From Rhodospirillaceae bacterium LM-1 (lineage in GTDB: Bacteria; Pseudomonadota; Alphaproteobacteria; Rhodospirillales; WMHbin7), in contig CACUVI010000002.1 in assembly GCA_902725215.1 (NCBI GenBank), positions 62,001 to 126,000 of the forward strand: a DNA stretch of 64,000 nt. Direction: 5' to 3'. The translations under genes were made by a program, and so were the position numbers. Numbering within the stretch: the stretch's first letter is position 1; each line of letters opens with the position of its first letter. The notes below the pieces were generated by a model. That model saw only the letters and a program-made list of their open reading frames with translations. It was not told where the DNA came from and did not search any database. Below, piece after piece: positions 34,185-42,474 of this stretch.

Positions 34185-35401
34185 TATGCCTTCTCCTTCA
34201 GAACGCTTGCGCTGATGCTGGCAGGCAAAGCCAACGGCTTTTCCAGACGGCCCAGAAGCGGCAGCACGACGACAAGATGCAAGAAGTACCAAGCGGTGGC
34301 AGCCTGGCCGATCGGGATGTAATGGCCTTCGGCAGGCTTGCCGCCGACCCAGCCCAGCACGACGCAATCGACCAGAAACAGCCAGAAGAACCACTTGAAG
34401 ACCGGACGGAAGCGGCCGCTTTTCACCTTGCTGCTGTCCAGCCAGGGCAGGGCGAACAGCACGATGATGGCGCCGAACATGGCGATCACGCCGCCCAGCT
34501 TGTCGGGAATGGCGCGCAGGATGGCGTAGAAAGGCAGGAAGTACCATTCCGGCACGATATGCGTCGGCGTCACCATCGGGTTGGCCGGGATGTAGTTGTC
34601 CGGCTCGCCGAAGAAGTTGGGCGCGTAGAAAACGAAGCCCAGGAACACCAGCAGGAACACACCCACGCCGTACAGATCCTTGATCGTGTAGTAGGGGTGG
34701 AAGGCAATGGTGTCCTGCGGCCCCTTGATCTCGATGCCCGAGGGGTTGCTGGATTTCGAGGTGTGCAGCGCGATCAGATGCAGCGCCACCAGGGCGAAGA
34801 TCACGAAGGGCAGCAGATAGTGCAGCGAGAAGAAGCGGTTCAGCGTGGGATTGTCCACCGCGAAGCCGCCCCACAGCCAAGTGACGATGAAATCGCCAAC
34901 AACGGGCACGGCCGAGAACAGGTTGGTGATCACGGTAGCGCCCCAGAAGCTCATCTGGCCCCAAGGCAGCACATAGCCCAGGAAGGCGGTCGCCATCATG
35001 GCCAACAGGATCAGCAGGCCCAGCCACCACAGAATTTCGCGGGGCGCCTTGTAGGAGCCGTAATACATGCCGCGGAAGATGTGGATGTAGACGCAGATGA
35101 AGAAGAACGAGGCGCCGTTCATGTGCAGATAGCGCAGCAGCCAGCCGTAATTGACGTCGCGCATGATGCGTTCGACAGAATCGAAGGCCATGCTGACATG
35201 CGGCGTATAGCTCATCGCCAGGAAAATGCCGGTCAGGATCATGATGACCAGCGCGAACAGGGCCAGCGAGCCGAAGTTCCACCAGTAATTCAGATTCTTG
35301 GGCGTGGGATAGGAAGTCGTCGAATGCTCCAGCATGGTGAACAGCGGGAGGCGCTCGTCGATCCACTTGATGATCTTGTTGTCGAAAGCAGGGGCGCTCA
35401 T
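34184..35401 (-). CDS. petB: Cytochrome b of the bc1 complex
   Basis: Cytochrome b holds hemes bL and bH and both quinone sites. The 405-residue product has eight predicted helices, four heme histidines in [18 protein letters not shown] and [21 protein letters not shown], the Qo motif [13 protein letters not shown] and [19 protein letters not shown]. The start at 35401 lies 21 bp after the petA stop, and its stop overlaps petC by one base. Membrane subunit of cyclic or respiratory electron transfer. Confidence 0.98.
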   Translation of the reverse strand: MSAPAFDNKIIKWIDERLPLFTMLEHSTTSYPTPKNLNYWWNFGSLALFALVIMILTGIFLAMSYTPHVSMAFDSVERIMRDVNYGWLLRYLHMNGASFFFICVYIHIFRGMYYGSYKAPREILWWLGLLILLAMMATAFLGYVLPWGQMSFWGATVITNLFSAVPVVGDFIVTWLWGGFAVDNPTLNRFFSLHYLLPFVIFALVALHLIALHTSKSSNPSGIEIKGPQDTIAFHPYYTIKDLYGVGVFLLVFLGFVFYAPNFFGEPDNYIPANPMVTPTHIVPEWYFLPFYAILRAIPDKLGGVIAMFGAIIVLFALPWLDSSKVKSGRFRPVFKWFFWLFLVDCVVLGWVGGKPAEGHYIPIGQAATAWYFLHLVVVLPLLGRLEKPLALPASISASVLKEKA

Positions 35402-35422
35402 GAGCCTTTATCCTTTTTTTCT

Positions 35423-35980
35423 TTAGCCGATACGGATCGAGGTATCGGTGAGGAAAGTGTATTTGGGCACGGGCAGGTTCAAAGGAGCGGGTCCCTTGCG
35501 AATGCGTCCCGACGTGTCGTAGTGCGAGCCGTGGCAGGGGCAGAACCAGCCGCCGAAGTCGCCCTTGGGGTCGGCCGCCTTCTGGCCCAGCGGGATGCAG
35601 CCCAGATGCGTGCAGACGCCGATCAGAACCAGCCATTCCGCCTTCTGAACACGGTCCTTGTCATTTTTGGGGTCGCGCAGATCGGCCATCGGCGTCTCGG
35701 CGGCCTGCTTGATCTCGTCGGCCGTGCGGTGGCGCACGAAAACCGGCTTGCCCTGCCAGGTCACGGTGATGGACATGCCCTCGGCCACCTTCGACAGATC
35801 GACTTCGGTGGTCGAGAGGGCCAAAGTGTCGGCGGCAGGGTTCATGCTGTGCACGAACGGCCACAGCGCCAAAGCGGTGCCCACGGCGCCGACGGCGGAC
35901 GTGGCGATCAGGAGGAAGTCGCGGCGGGGGCCGTTGGGTCCCTTGTTGTCATCGGGCGGGGTGGAACTGGGTTGTGCCAT
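35423..35980 (-). CDS. petA: Rieske iron-sulfur protein of the bc1 complex
   Basis: The 185-residue product carries electrons from quinol to cytochrome c1. A twin-arginine signal-anchor ([24 protein letters not shown]) is followed by the [2Fe-2S] ligands in CTHLGC (Cys123, His125) and CPCHGS (Cys147, His150). The start at 35980 has GAGGG upstream and removes a spurious 21-residue extension. It is the first gene of petABC; the gap to the divergent trmL gene holds the promoter. Confidence 0.97.
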   Translation of the reverse strand: MAQPSSTPPDDNKGPNGPRRDFLLIATSAVGAVGTALALWPFVHSMNPAADTLALSTTEVDLSKVAEGMSITVTWQGKPVFVRHRTADEIKQAAETPMADLRDPKNDKDRVQKAEWLVLIGVCTHLGCIPLGQKAADPKGDFGGWFCPCHGSHYDTSGRIRKGPAPLNLPVPKYTFLTDTSIRIG

Positions 35981-36055
35981 CTGTTTCCCTCGGTTCAAGG
36001 CCTGGCTCCAGGGGGTCGATTTGACCAAGGAACACAGGCTCACTTAATCTTCAAA

Positions 36056-36075
36056 TTTTCGGAGCAATCCGAAAA
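36056..36075. promoter_or_regulatory. 8-bp inverted repeat in the petA-trmL gap
   Basis: TTTTCGGA and TCCGAAAA flank GCAA, about 80 bp upstream of the petA start codon, in the divergent promoter region. It may be an operator or simply a stem; no regulator is suggested by the sequence. Confidence 0.3.
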
Positions 36076-36180
36076 CAACGAAAGGCACCTTGACGGCCAT
36101 CACTCCCCTTCTGGCCGCTACGGATTTCGGATGGTCGTATACCCGAAGCGGGTAGGTTTGAAAAGGCTGAAATATAAGAA

Positions 36181-36678
36181 ATGGGCGCTATATCACAAAT
36201 CTCTAAAGAAAAGACCGGCTTGCGGCTGGCCTTGTTTGAGCCTGATATCCCCCAGAATGCCGGGGCCATTCTCAGACTGGCGGCCTGCCTGGGAGCAGGG
36301 GTGGATCTGATCGAGCCTTTCGGTTTTTTATGGGATGATAAGAAGTTAAGGCGGGCTGGGATGGATTATCTGGATCGCGTTCAACTGACGCGCCACGCAT
36401 CCTGGTCCGCCTTCGAGGCTTGGCGAGGGGCGAGTGGGGGGCGGTTGGTCCTGTTCACGACCAAGGGGGCTATTTCCTTGCCGCAAGCCCGATTCGTGCC
36501 GGGCGACATCTTGCTGTTCGGTTCGGAAAGCCGGGGCGCTCCCGATAGCGTGCATCAGGTTGCCAGGTTGCGGGTATCGATCCCCCTGCTTGCGGGCGAG
36601 CGCTCGATCAATGTCGCCCAGGCGGCGGCAATCGGCCTCTATACGGCTCTGGCCCAGCTTGATAGGCTGCCTGCATGA
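36181..36678 (+). CDS. trmL: tRNA (cytidine/uridine-34-2'-O)-methyltransferase
   Basis: TrmL methylates the wobble base ribose of certain leucine tRNAs. The 165-residue SPOUT enzyme has LALFEPDIPQNAGAILRLAACLG, a central LLFGSESRGAPDSVHQ and the knot motif RSINVAQAAAIGLYTALAQL. The length is typical. The start is ATG at 36181, and the stop overlaps mobB by 4 bp. Confidence 0.94.
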   Translation: MGAISQISKEKTGLRLALFEPDIPQNAGAILRLAACLGAGVDLIEPFGFLWDDKKLRRAGMDYLDRVQLTRHASWSAFEAWRGASGGRLVLFTTKGAISLPQARFVPGDILLFGSESRGAPDSVHQVARLRVSIPLLAGERSINVAQAAAIGLYTALAQLDRLPA

Positions 36679-37175
36679 AGATTTTCGGCATCGTCGGTTC
36701 CAGCGGCAGCGGCAAGACGACCCTGCTTAAACGCCTGATTCCCGAACTGGTCGCCCGCGGGTTGCGGCTGGCCACGGTCAAGCATTCGCATCACGGCGCT
36801 TCGGCCGATCAGCCGGGAGATCCGGGGTTCGAAGCGAGACGGGCGGGGGCGGTGGCCAGCCTGATGGCGGGACCGGAGCGCTGGATCAGGGTGGATATCC
36901 GTTCGCCAATCGAGGAACCGGGGCTGGACGAGCTTTTGGCCAAATTGTCGCCCGCCGATCTGGTGCTGATCGAGGGATTCAAACGCTATCCGCACGCCAA
37001 GATTGAGGTGTTCCGCCCAGAACATGGCAGAGCGCCCTTGTGGCCCGACGACCCGTCGGTGGTGGCGGTGGCCAGCGACGCCACGGCGCTTTCCGGCCTG
37101 GATCGTCCCTTATTGTCCTTGGAAGATATGCCGGGGATGGCTATGTTCCTGATGTCGCATCCTGGAACGCAATAA
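36675..37175 (+). CDS. mobB: Molybdopterin-guanine dinucleotide biosynthesis protein B
   Basis: MobB is the GTP-binding accessory of molybdenum cofactor nucleotide addition. The 166-residue product has a P-loop FGIVGSSGSGKTTLLKRLIPEL near residues 7-14, ATVKHSHHGASADQPG and the family LVLIEGFKRYPHAKIEVFRPEHG. It starts in an ATGA overlap with trmL and lies 12 bp before the M32 peptidase gene. No moaA, mobA or moeA lies beside it. Confidence 0.93.
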   Translation: MKIFGIVGSSGSGKTTLLKRLIPELVARGLRLATVKHSHHGASADQPGDPGFEARRAGAVASLMAGPERWIRVDIRSPIEEPGLDELLAKLSPADLVLIEGFKRYPHAKIEVFRPEHGRAPLWPDDPSVVAVASDATALSGLDRPLLSLEDMPGMAMFLMSHPGTQ

Positions 37176-37187
37176 GAAAAAAGAACA

Positions 37188-38678
37188 ATGCCCCAAAATG
37201 CCTACCAGAAGCTGGAGACGCTGTTTTCGCGTCTGCTGCGCATCGAGGACGCCATCGCCATTTTGCAATGGGACGGCGCCGTGATGATGCCCGAAGGCGG
37301 CGCTTCGGCCAGAGCCGAGGAAATCGCCACGCTGAAGGGCCTGCATCACAAGCTGCTGGCATCGCCCCAGGTGTCGGCGCTGATCCGCAAGGCGGACCAG
37401 TTGGAACTGAACGGCTGGCAGCGCGCCAATCTGGGCGAAATGTCGCGCCAATGGATTCATGCCCGCGCCGTGCCGGCGCGCTTGATCGAAGCCTTGGCCC
37501 GCGCCACCTCGGCTTGCGAAATCGTCTGGCGCGAAGCCCGAGCCAAGGGCGACTTCAAGCTGGTGAAAAAACCCCTGGAAAAGGTGATGTCCCTGACCAG
37601 AGAGGCGGGACAGGCCAAGGCCGAGCCTTTGGGCGTCACACCCTACGAAGCTCTGATGGATTTGTACGAGCCGCAGGCCAGGGAAGCCAGGATCGAGGAT
37701 TTATTCGCCGATCTGGAAGAGTTCATCGCCGACACGCTGCCGCTGGTGCTGGAGCGCCAGGGCGACGCGTTGCCAAATCCGTCGGTCAAGGTTGCGCAAA
37801 CGAGTCAGAAGGAGTTGGGGCGCCGCTTGATGGGCGTCATCGGCTTTGATTTCAACAAAGGCCGCCTGGATGAAAGTGCTCATCCCTTTTCTGGCGGCAC
37901 GCCTTACGATGTGCGCATCACCACGCGCTACGACGAGGCGGAACCGCTGAAATCCCTGATGGGGGTGGCGCACGAAACCGGCCATGCGCTTTACGAAATG
38001 AACCTGCCCAAGGACTGGCGCCATCAGCCGGTGGGCCGCGCCAGGGGTATGGCGCTGCATGAAAGCCAGTCGCTGATCGTCGAGATGCAGGCCTGCCGCT
38101 CGCGCGCTTTCGCCAAATTCCTAGCCCCCCTGCTGGACGAGGCTTTCGGCGGCAGTTGGGACGCCAAGGCCTTGCGTCGGAAACTGGCCTGGGTGAAACC
38201 CGGATTCATTCGCGTCGATGCCGACGAATTGACCTATTCCGCCCATGTCATCCTGCGTTTCAGGCTTGAACGCGCCATGATCCGGGGCGATCTGAAAGTG
38301 GCCGATCTGCCCGGCGCTTGGAACCAATGCATGACCCGCCTGCTGGGCATCGTGCCGCCTTCGGATCGCGAAGGCTGTTTGCAGGACATCCATTGGTACG
38401 ATGGCGCCATCGGCTATTTCCCCAGCTATACGCTGGGAGCGCTGTCGGCGGCGCAGATTTTCGCGGCCGCCGAGGCGGCAACCCCCGGTCTTCGCCATGG
38501 TCTGGAACATGGCGATTTCCAACCATTGATGGGCTGGCTGAAAGAGAACATCCATAGCCAAGGCTGCTTTGGATCGACCGACGACATCCTGAAGCGGGCA
38601 ACCGGCGCGCCTTTGTCCGCTGCCGCCTTCAAGGCGCATGTCAAGCGGCGCTATCTGAGCGGCGCGAACGCAAAGTGA
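37188..38678 (+). CDS. M32 family metallocarboxypeptidase
   Basis: The 496-residue enzyme of the thermostable carboxypeptidase 1 family is a cytoplasmic zinc peptidase. It has the HEXXH zinc motif HETGHALYE (His262, Glu263, His266) and the M32-specific DXRXT motif as DVRIT at 241-245, with the helical GRARGMALHESQSLIVEMQ region. It starts 12 bp after mobB; its stop overlaps the next gene by 4 bp. The physiological substrates are not known. Confidence 0.93.
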   Translation: MPQNAYQKLETLFSRLLRIEDAIAILQWDGAVMMPEGGASARAEEIATLKGLHHKLLASPQVSALIRKADQLELNGWQRANLGEMSRQWIHARAVPARLIEALARATSACEIVWREARAKGDFKLVKKPLEKVMSLTREAGQAKAEPLGVTPYEALMDLYEPQAREARIEDLFADLEEFIADTLPLVLERQGDALPNPSVKVAQTSQKELGRRLMGVIGFDFNKGRLDESAHPFSGGTPYDVRITTRYDEAEPLKSLMGVAHETGHALYEMNLPKDWRHQPVGRARGMALHESQSLIVEMQACRSRAFAKFLAPLLDEAFGGSWDAKALRRKLAWVKPGFIRVDADELTYSAHVILRFRLERAMIRGDLKVADLPGAWNQCMTRLLGIVPPSDREGCLQDIHWYDGAIGYFPSYTLGALSAAQIFAAAEAATPGLRHGLEHGDFQPLMGWLKENIHSQGCFGSTDDILKRATGAPLSAAAFKAHVKRRYLSGANAK

Positions 38679-39535
38679 TCCGGCAATTCAGACGATCCGC
38701 TCTAGCATCAACGGCATATCTTCTGGCCCTGTTGCTGAGTTTGTCCGTCTTGAACCTGCCCGTCTTGGCCGACGAGCGTCAGGAAAGGCTGCAAATTCCC
38801 TTTCCCGCCAACCGGAACGGCGAAACGGTCTATTTGGAAGGTCTTTTGCGGATGCCGGACGGACGGGGCCCGTTTCCGCTGGCCATTCTCAATCACGGAA
38901 CGGGTGCTCGGGCCAAGTCGCAAAAGCCCGAGGATCTCGACTTTCTCGCTCGCTGGTTTCTTGATCGCGGCTGGGCGGCGGCCATGGTCATGCGCCGTTC
39001 CTTCGGCAAGTCGGGCGGCTTGTACTACGAAGCCTATTCCTGCCCGAATCCGGATTACTTGAAGGCGGGACAAAAAGCCGCCGAGGACATTCGGGCCAGC
39101 GTTCTGCACCTGCGTGACATCCCCGGCATCGACGGGGAGAGGATCGTTCTGGTTGGGCAATCTTCGGGCGGCTGGGCGGTGCTGGCGGCTTCGGCGGAAG
39201 CGATCCCAGGGGTGCGAGGCGCCGTCAGTTTCGCGGGTGGCCGAGGCGGCAATCCGAAGGGCGAGCGCAATTGTCCGCCGGAAGAGAATCTGATCGAAGC
39301 CGGACGCCGGTTCGGGCAAAGCGCCAAGGTGCCGTCTTTGTGGATTTACGCAGCCAACGACAATCTGACGCCGATCGATTTGATGCGCCGCGTTCAAGAT
39401 GCCTATGCGCAAGGGGCAGGCGACAGCGCGCTTCGCTATTACGACGACCCAAGGGCGGGCGGGCATTTCGTGCTGCGCCATCCAGACTATTGGGGCGCCG
39501 AGCTTGAAGCCTTTCTGGCCCGTGTCGCGAAGTGA
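38675..39535 (+). CDS. Secreted alpha/beta hydrolase, dienelactone hydrolase-like
   Basis: The 286-residue product has a signal peptide (ALASTAYLLALLLSLSVLNLPVLA), an alpha/beta fold with LAILNHGTGAR, nucleophile elbow VLVGQSSGGWAVLA (catalytic Ser), and a likely Asp-His pair in WIYAANDNLTPIDLM and GGHFVLRH. The start is GTG at 38675, overlapping the peptidase stop (GTGA). Serine hydrolase or esterase activity is likely, but the substrate is unknown. Export suggests action in the periplasm. Confidence 0.82.
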   Translation: MIRQFRRSALASTAYLLALLLSLSVLNLPVLADERQERLQIPFPANRNGETVYLEGLLRMPDGRGPFPLAILNHGTGARAKSQKPEDLDFLARWFLDRGWAAAMVMRRSFGKSGGLYYEAYSCPNPDYLKAGQKAAEDIRASVLHLRDIPGIDGERIVLVGQSSGGWAVLAASAEAIPGVRGAVSFAGGRGGNPKGERNCPPEENLIEAGRRFGQSAKVPSLWIYAANDNLTPIDLMRRVQDAYAQGAGDSALRYYDDPRAGGHFVLRHPDYWGAELEAFLARVAK

Positions 39536-39582
39536 CTAGGACTTAAACGATCCTGCGCTTGTCCGCGAAAGTTCGGAAATTG

Positions 39583-39596
39583 TTGATCCAAGTCAA
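39583..39596 (+). promoter_or_regulatory. FNR/FixK-like box upstream of TauE/SafE-SCO1-cobB
   Basis: TTGAT-CCAA-GTCAA matches the FNR/Anr/FixK consensus TTGAT-N4-ATCAA at nine of ten positions. It is 60 bp upstream of the start of a copper/oxidase assembly gene, a usual target for oxygen-controlled regulation. Confidence 0.55.
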
Positions 39597-39622
39597 CCAA
39601 GACGCGCCAAACGCTTGGTTGA
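39593..39622. repeat. 9-bp inverted repeat overlapping the FNR-like box
   Basis: TCAACCAAG (39593-39601) and CTTGGTTGA (39614-39622) are perfect complements with a 12-base spacer. The left arm overlaps the right half of the FNR-like box. The spacing would place the half-sites on one DNA face, suiting a second regulator. Confidence 0.45.
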
Positions 39623-39655
39623 AGGGGCGGACGTCGGGGGATATGCTCTGGCGCC

Positions 39656-40414
39656 ATGGATAGCGCGACACTTTCGGCCCTTTTGCAATCGGGTCTTTCT
39701 TATTGCCACACCGCCATTTCAACAGATGGCGGGCTGATGGCCAGCCTGTTGCTGACCGGCCTCGTCGGCGGGTTGACCCATTGCTCGGGCATGTGCGGAC
39801 CCTTCGCGCTGTCGCAAATGGCCGAGCGCATGAAATCCTGTCCCGTTTCGCAGATGCGCGAATGGCGCCGCCTGTCGATGGCGTTGCTGTTGCCCTATCA
39901 CCTGGGCCGCATGACCACCTATGGCCTGCTGGGGGCCGGTGCGGCCGTGCTGGCCGGATCGATCGGCGCAGCTACCGGATTGCGTTGGCTTTCGGCAGGA
40001 CTGCTGATGTTGGCCGCTTTGCTGTTCCTGGGATATGCGGTGCCGCGTCTGGGACTGATCAAGGCGGGCAATGGCGACGGCGCGCTGTTTCGCCGATTGT
40101 CGGTTTTCGCCAAGCCGCTGTTCGCCGCCCCCACGGGATGGCGAGGCTACGCGCTGGGACTGGTCCTGGGCTATATCCCCTGCGGCTTGGTTTGGGGGGC
40201 GCTGTCGGCGGCGGCGGCATCCGGCTCAGCGCTGTCGGGCGCTATGGCGATGATGGGTTTCGCGCTTGGCACCGTGCCCGGTCTGGTGCTGGTGGCGGGG
40301 TTGGGCCAACTGGCGTCGCAGCGCTGGGGGGGGCTGGTCCAGCGCGTGGCGCCGATGTTGTTGGTGCTGAATGCGGGCGTTCTGGCCGTTCTGGCTTGGC
40401 GTCTGATCGCTTAG
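39656..40414 (+). CDS. TauE/SafE (UreH-like) membrane protein, probable copper/oxidase assembly
   Basis: The 252-residue inner-membrane protein has six to seven predicted helices. Near the first helix is THCSGMCGPFALSQ, the HCxGMCG motif of the UreH/DsbD-2 subgroup that often sits beside cco and SCO genes, and a second motif is LGYIPCGLVWGALSAAA. This subgroup is linked to copper delivery to cbb3-type oxidases; the export of sulfite named in TauE/SafE is not supported here. An SCO1 gene follows after 20 bp, under a shared FNR-like box. Confidence 0.75.
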   Translation: MDSATLSALLQSGLSYCHTAISTDGGLMASLLLTGLVGGLTHCSGMCGPFALSQMAERMKSCPVSQMREWRRLSMALLLPYHLGRMTTYGLLGAGAAVLAGSIGAATGLRWLSAGLLMLAALLFLGYAVPRLGLIKAGNGDGALFRRLSVFAKPLFAAPTGWRGYALGLVLGYIPCGLVWGALSAAAASGSALSGAMAMMGFALGTVPGLVLVAGLGQLASQRWGGLVQRVAPMLLVLNAGVLAVLAWRLIA

Positions 40415-40434
40415 TCGATTTTGTCGAGGTTGAT

Positions 40435-41061
40435 ATGGGCAAGATGAAAAAGCTGCCGCAGGGATTGGGTCCCGTCTTGATCTTTGCAGCGACCCTGCTG
40501 GTCGCTTTGGGGCTTGGGATCGGCATTCGCTATCTTCTGACCGGATCGGGGGCGGGAGGGATTCCGTCGCCGGTGACCATCGGCGGCCCCTTCACCCTGA
40601 CCGACCCGCAGGGAAAAGAGGTAACCGAGAAGTCCTTCCCCGGCAAATATCTGCTGGTCTATTTCGGCTATACCTACTGCCCCGACGTGTGCCCCACTTC
40701 GCTGGGCACGATGGCCGAGGCGTTGGGCAAGATCGGCAAGGAGAAGGCAGCGAAAATAAAGCCCATCTTCATTTCCGTCGATCCCGAACGCGACACCAAG
40801 GAGCGTTTGGCCGATTACGGCGAAGCCTTCTATTCCGGCATGGCGGCGCTGACAGGCACGTCTGAACAGGTCGCCGCCGCCGCCAAGCAGTACCGCGTCT
40901 ATTTCGCCAAGGTGAAGGCCGAGGATGCCGAAGTCGGCTATCTGATCGATCATTCGGCGCTTTTGTATCTGATGGGGCCGGACGGAAAATTCATTCGCCA
41001 TTTCTCGCATGGAACGCAAGCTGCCGAGATGGCGGCCGCGCTGGAAGAAAGCGTGAAGTGA
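40435..41061 (+). CDS. SCO1/SenC copper chaperone
   Basis: The 208-residue membrane-anchored protein delivers copper to the CuA site of cytochrome oxidase. After an N-terminal anchor (LGPVLIFAATLLVALGLGIGI) it has a thioredoxin fold with copper ligands in YTYCPDVCPTSL (CxxxC) and His in LIDHSALLYLMGPDGKF. GAGG six bases before the ATG at 40435 decides the start. The stop overlaps cobB by 4 bp (GTGA), tying copper chaperone and cobalamin gene together. Confidence 0.93.
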   Translation: MGKMKKLPQGLGPVLIFAATLLVALGLGIGIRYLLTGSGAGGIPSPVTIGGPFTLTDPQGKEVTEKSFPGKYLLVYFGYTYCPDVCPTSLGTMAEALGKIGKEKAAKIKPIFISVDPERDTKERLADYGEAFYSGMAALTGTSEQVAAAAKQYRVYFAKVKAEDAEVGYLIDHSALLYLMGPDGKFIRHFSHGTQAAEMAAALEESVK

Positions 41062-42377
41062 CCGAGTGTCTGGGTCTTGTTCTGGCGGCACCAGCCACCG
41101 GTTCGGGCAAGACGACGATCACGCTTGGGCTGTTGCGCGCCTATCGCCGCAGGGGCCTTGCCGCCGCTCCCGCCAAGGTGGGGCCGGATTATATCGATCC
41201 GGCGTTTCACGCCAAGGCTTCGGGTCGCGTCTGCTTCAATCTGGACGGTTGGGCCATGCGCCCTGAGCAGTTGGCCGGGCTGATCGGCGAAGCGGCCAAT
41301 CAGGCGGATTTCATTCTGGCCGAAGGCGTGATGGGCCTGTTTGACGGCGCCAATGTCGCGGATGGGCCGGATGGGTCCACGGCAGATTTGGCCGCCCTGA
41401 CCGGCTGGCCGGTGATTCTGGTTCTGGATGTCAGCCGCATGGGCGCTTCGGCGGGCGCTGTGCTCAAGGGTTTCGCCAGTTATCGAAACGATGTGCGGCT
41501 GGCTGGCGTAATTTTGAACAGGGTCAGCGGCGAGGGGCACCTTGCCATGGTAGAGCGGGCCTGCCGCAAGGCTTGTCCAGATGTGGCGATTCTGGGGGCC
41601 GTACCGCGCATCGAGGCGCTAAGCCTGCCCAGCCGCCATCTGGGACTGGTACAGGCGGCGGAACATCCCGACTTGGAAAGCGCCATCGAGCGGGCCGCCG
41701 ATTTGATGGAAAAGCACATCAATCTGGATGGGCTGGCGGCGCTGGCCCAAGGCACTGGTTTGCGGGGAGCTTTCGAAGCGCCGTTGCCGGTCTTGGGGCA
41801 ACGCATTGCGGTTGCCAAGGACGAAGCCTTCGCCTTTGCCTATCCTGCCGTTCTCGAAGGATGGCGACGGCTTGGGGCGGAATTAACCTTCTTTTCGCCC
41901 TTGGCCGGAGAGGGACCAAGCAATGCTGCGGACGCGGTCTATCTTCCCGGCGGCTATCCGCAATTGAACGGCCCTGTTTTGTCGCAGGCGCAAGGTTTTC
42001 TGACGGGGCTGAAATCGGCGGTAGCGCGCGACGCCTGGATTTACGGCGAGTGCGGCGGCTTCATGACGTTGGGACAAGCCATTATCGACGCCGATGGGAA
42101 AAGCCACGCCATGGCGGGCCTGTTGCCCCTGGTCACCAGCTTCCAGAAACGCCGCCTGCATCTGGGCTATCGCAAAATTCAGGGGCTGGCGGACACACCT
42201 TTCGGGGGGCGGGGCGCGTCATTCAGGGGGCATGAATTTCACTACGCCACCATCCAAAGCCAGGAAGAGGGCGCAAACGCCTTTGACGCCTGGGATGCCA
42301 GGGATGGTCGCCTTGAATCTATGGGGCTGATTCGAAACAGGGTTTTCGGCAGCTTCCTGCATCTGATCGCTAATTAA
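41058..42377 (+). CDS. cobB: Cobyrinate a,c-diamide synthase
   Basis: CobB (CbiA) amidates side chains a and c of the corrin ring using glutamine. The 439-residue product has an N-terminal P-loop (LAAPATGSGKTTITLGLLRAYRRRG), MGLFDGANVADGPDGSTAD, and a C-terminal glutamine amidotransferase domain with the nucleophile Cys in YGECGGFMTLG and a His in FRGHEFHYA. It starts at GTG 41058 inside the end of the SCO1 gene. It stands 11 kb from the main cobalamin cluster. Confidence 0.94.
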   Translation: MTECLGLVLAAPATGSGKTTITLGLLRAYRRRGLAAAPAKVGPDYIDPAFHAKASGRVCFNLDGWAMRPEQLAGLIGEAANQADFILAEGVMGLFDGANVADGPDGSTADLAALTGWPVILVLDVSRMGASAGAVLKGFASYRNDVRLAGVILNRVSGEGHLAMVERACRKACPDVAILGAVPRIEALSLPSRHLGLVQAAEHPDLESAIERAADLMEKHINLDGLAALAQGTGLRGAFEAPLPVLGQRIAVAKDEAFAFAYPAVLEGWRRLGAELTFFSPLAGEGPSNAADAVYLPGGYPQLNGPVLSQAQGFLTGLKSAVARDAWIYGECGGFMTLGQAIIDADGKSHAMAGLLPLVTSFQKRRLHLGYRKIQGLADTPFGGRGASFRGHEFHYATIQSQEEGANAFDAWDARDGRLESMGLIRNRVFGSFLHLIAN

Positions 42378-42400
42378 TTATCGGCCGCTGAAGTTTTTCC

Positions 42401-42413
42401 GTTGCACTGCAAC
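42401..42413. promoter_or_regulatory. Candidate PhaR operator upstream of phaZ
   Basis: GTTGCACTGCAAC is a perfect 13-base palindrome with TGCA arms, 62 bp upstream of the phaZ start codon. PhaR-type regulators are known to bind TGC/GCA-rich repeats, and phaR lies in this window. Confidence 0.5.
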
Positions 42414-42474
42414 AAAGGCTTTCCCATCTCTTCCATAAATCGGTAATATAATGCCAAATTGGGCGAGGAAGCTG

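Noticed and set aside
33426-35636. A single long open frame that would fuse petC to upstream sequence
   Set aside because: Only its last 252 codons are PetC; the rest lies in another frame of petB. The petC ATG at 34184 has a ribosome binding site.
34277-36310. A 677-codon open frame antisense to petB and petA
   Set aside because: The sequence is rich in E, Q and R with no family features, as expected of an antisense shadow.
39703-41061. A 452-codon frame suggesting a TauE/SafE-SCO1 fusion
   Set aside because: The first half is out of frame with the TauE/SafE gene and reads as a shadow; SCO1 has its own start and membrane anchor at 40435.
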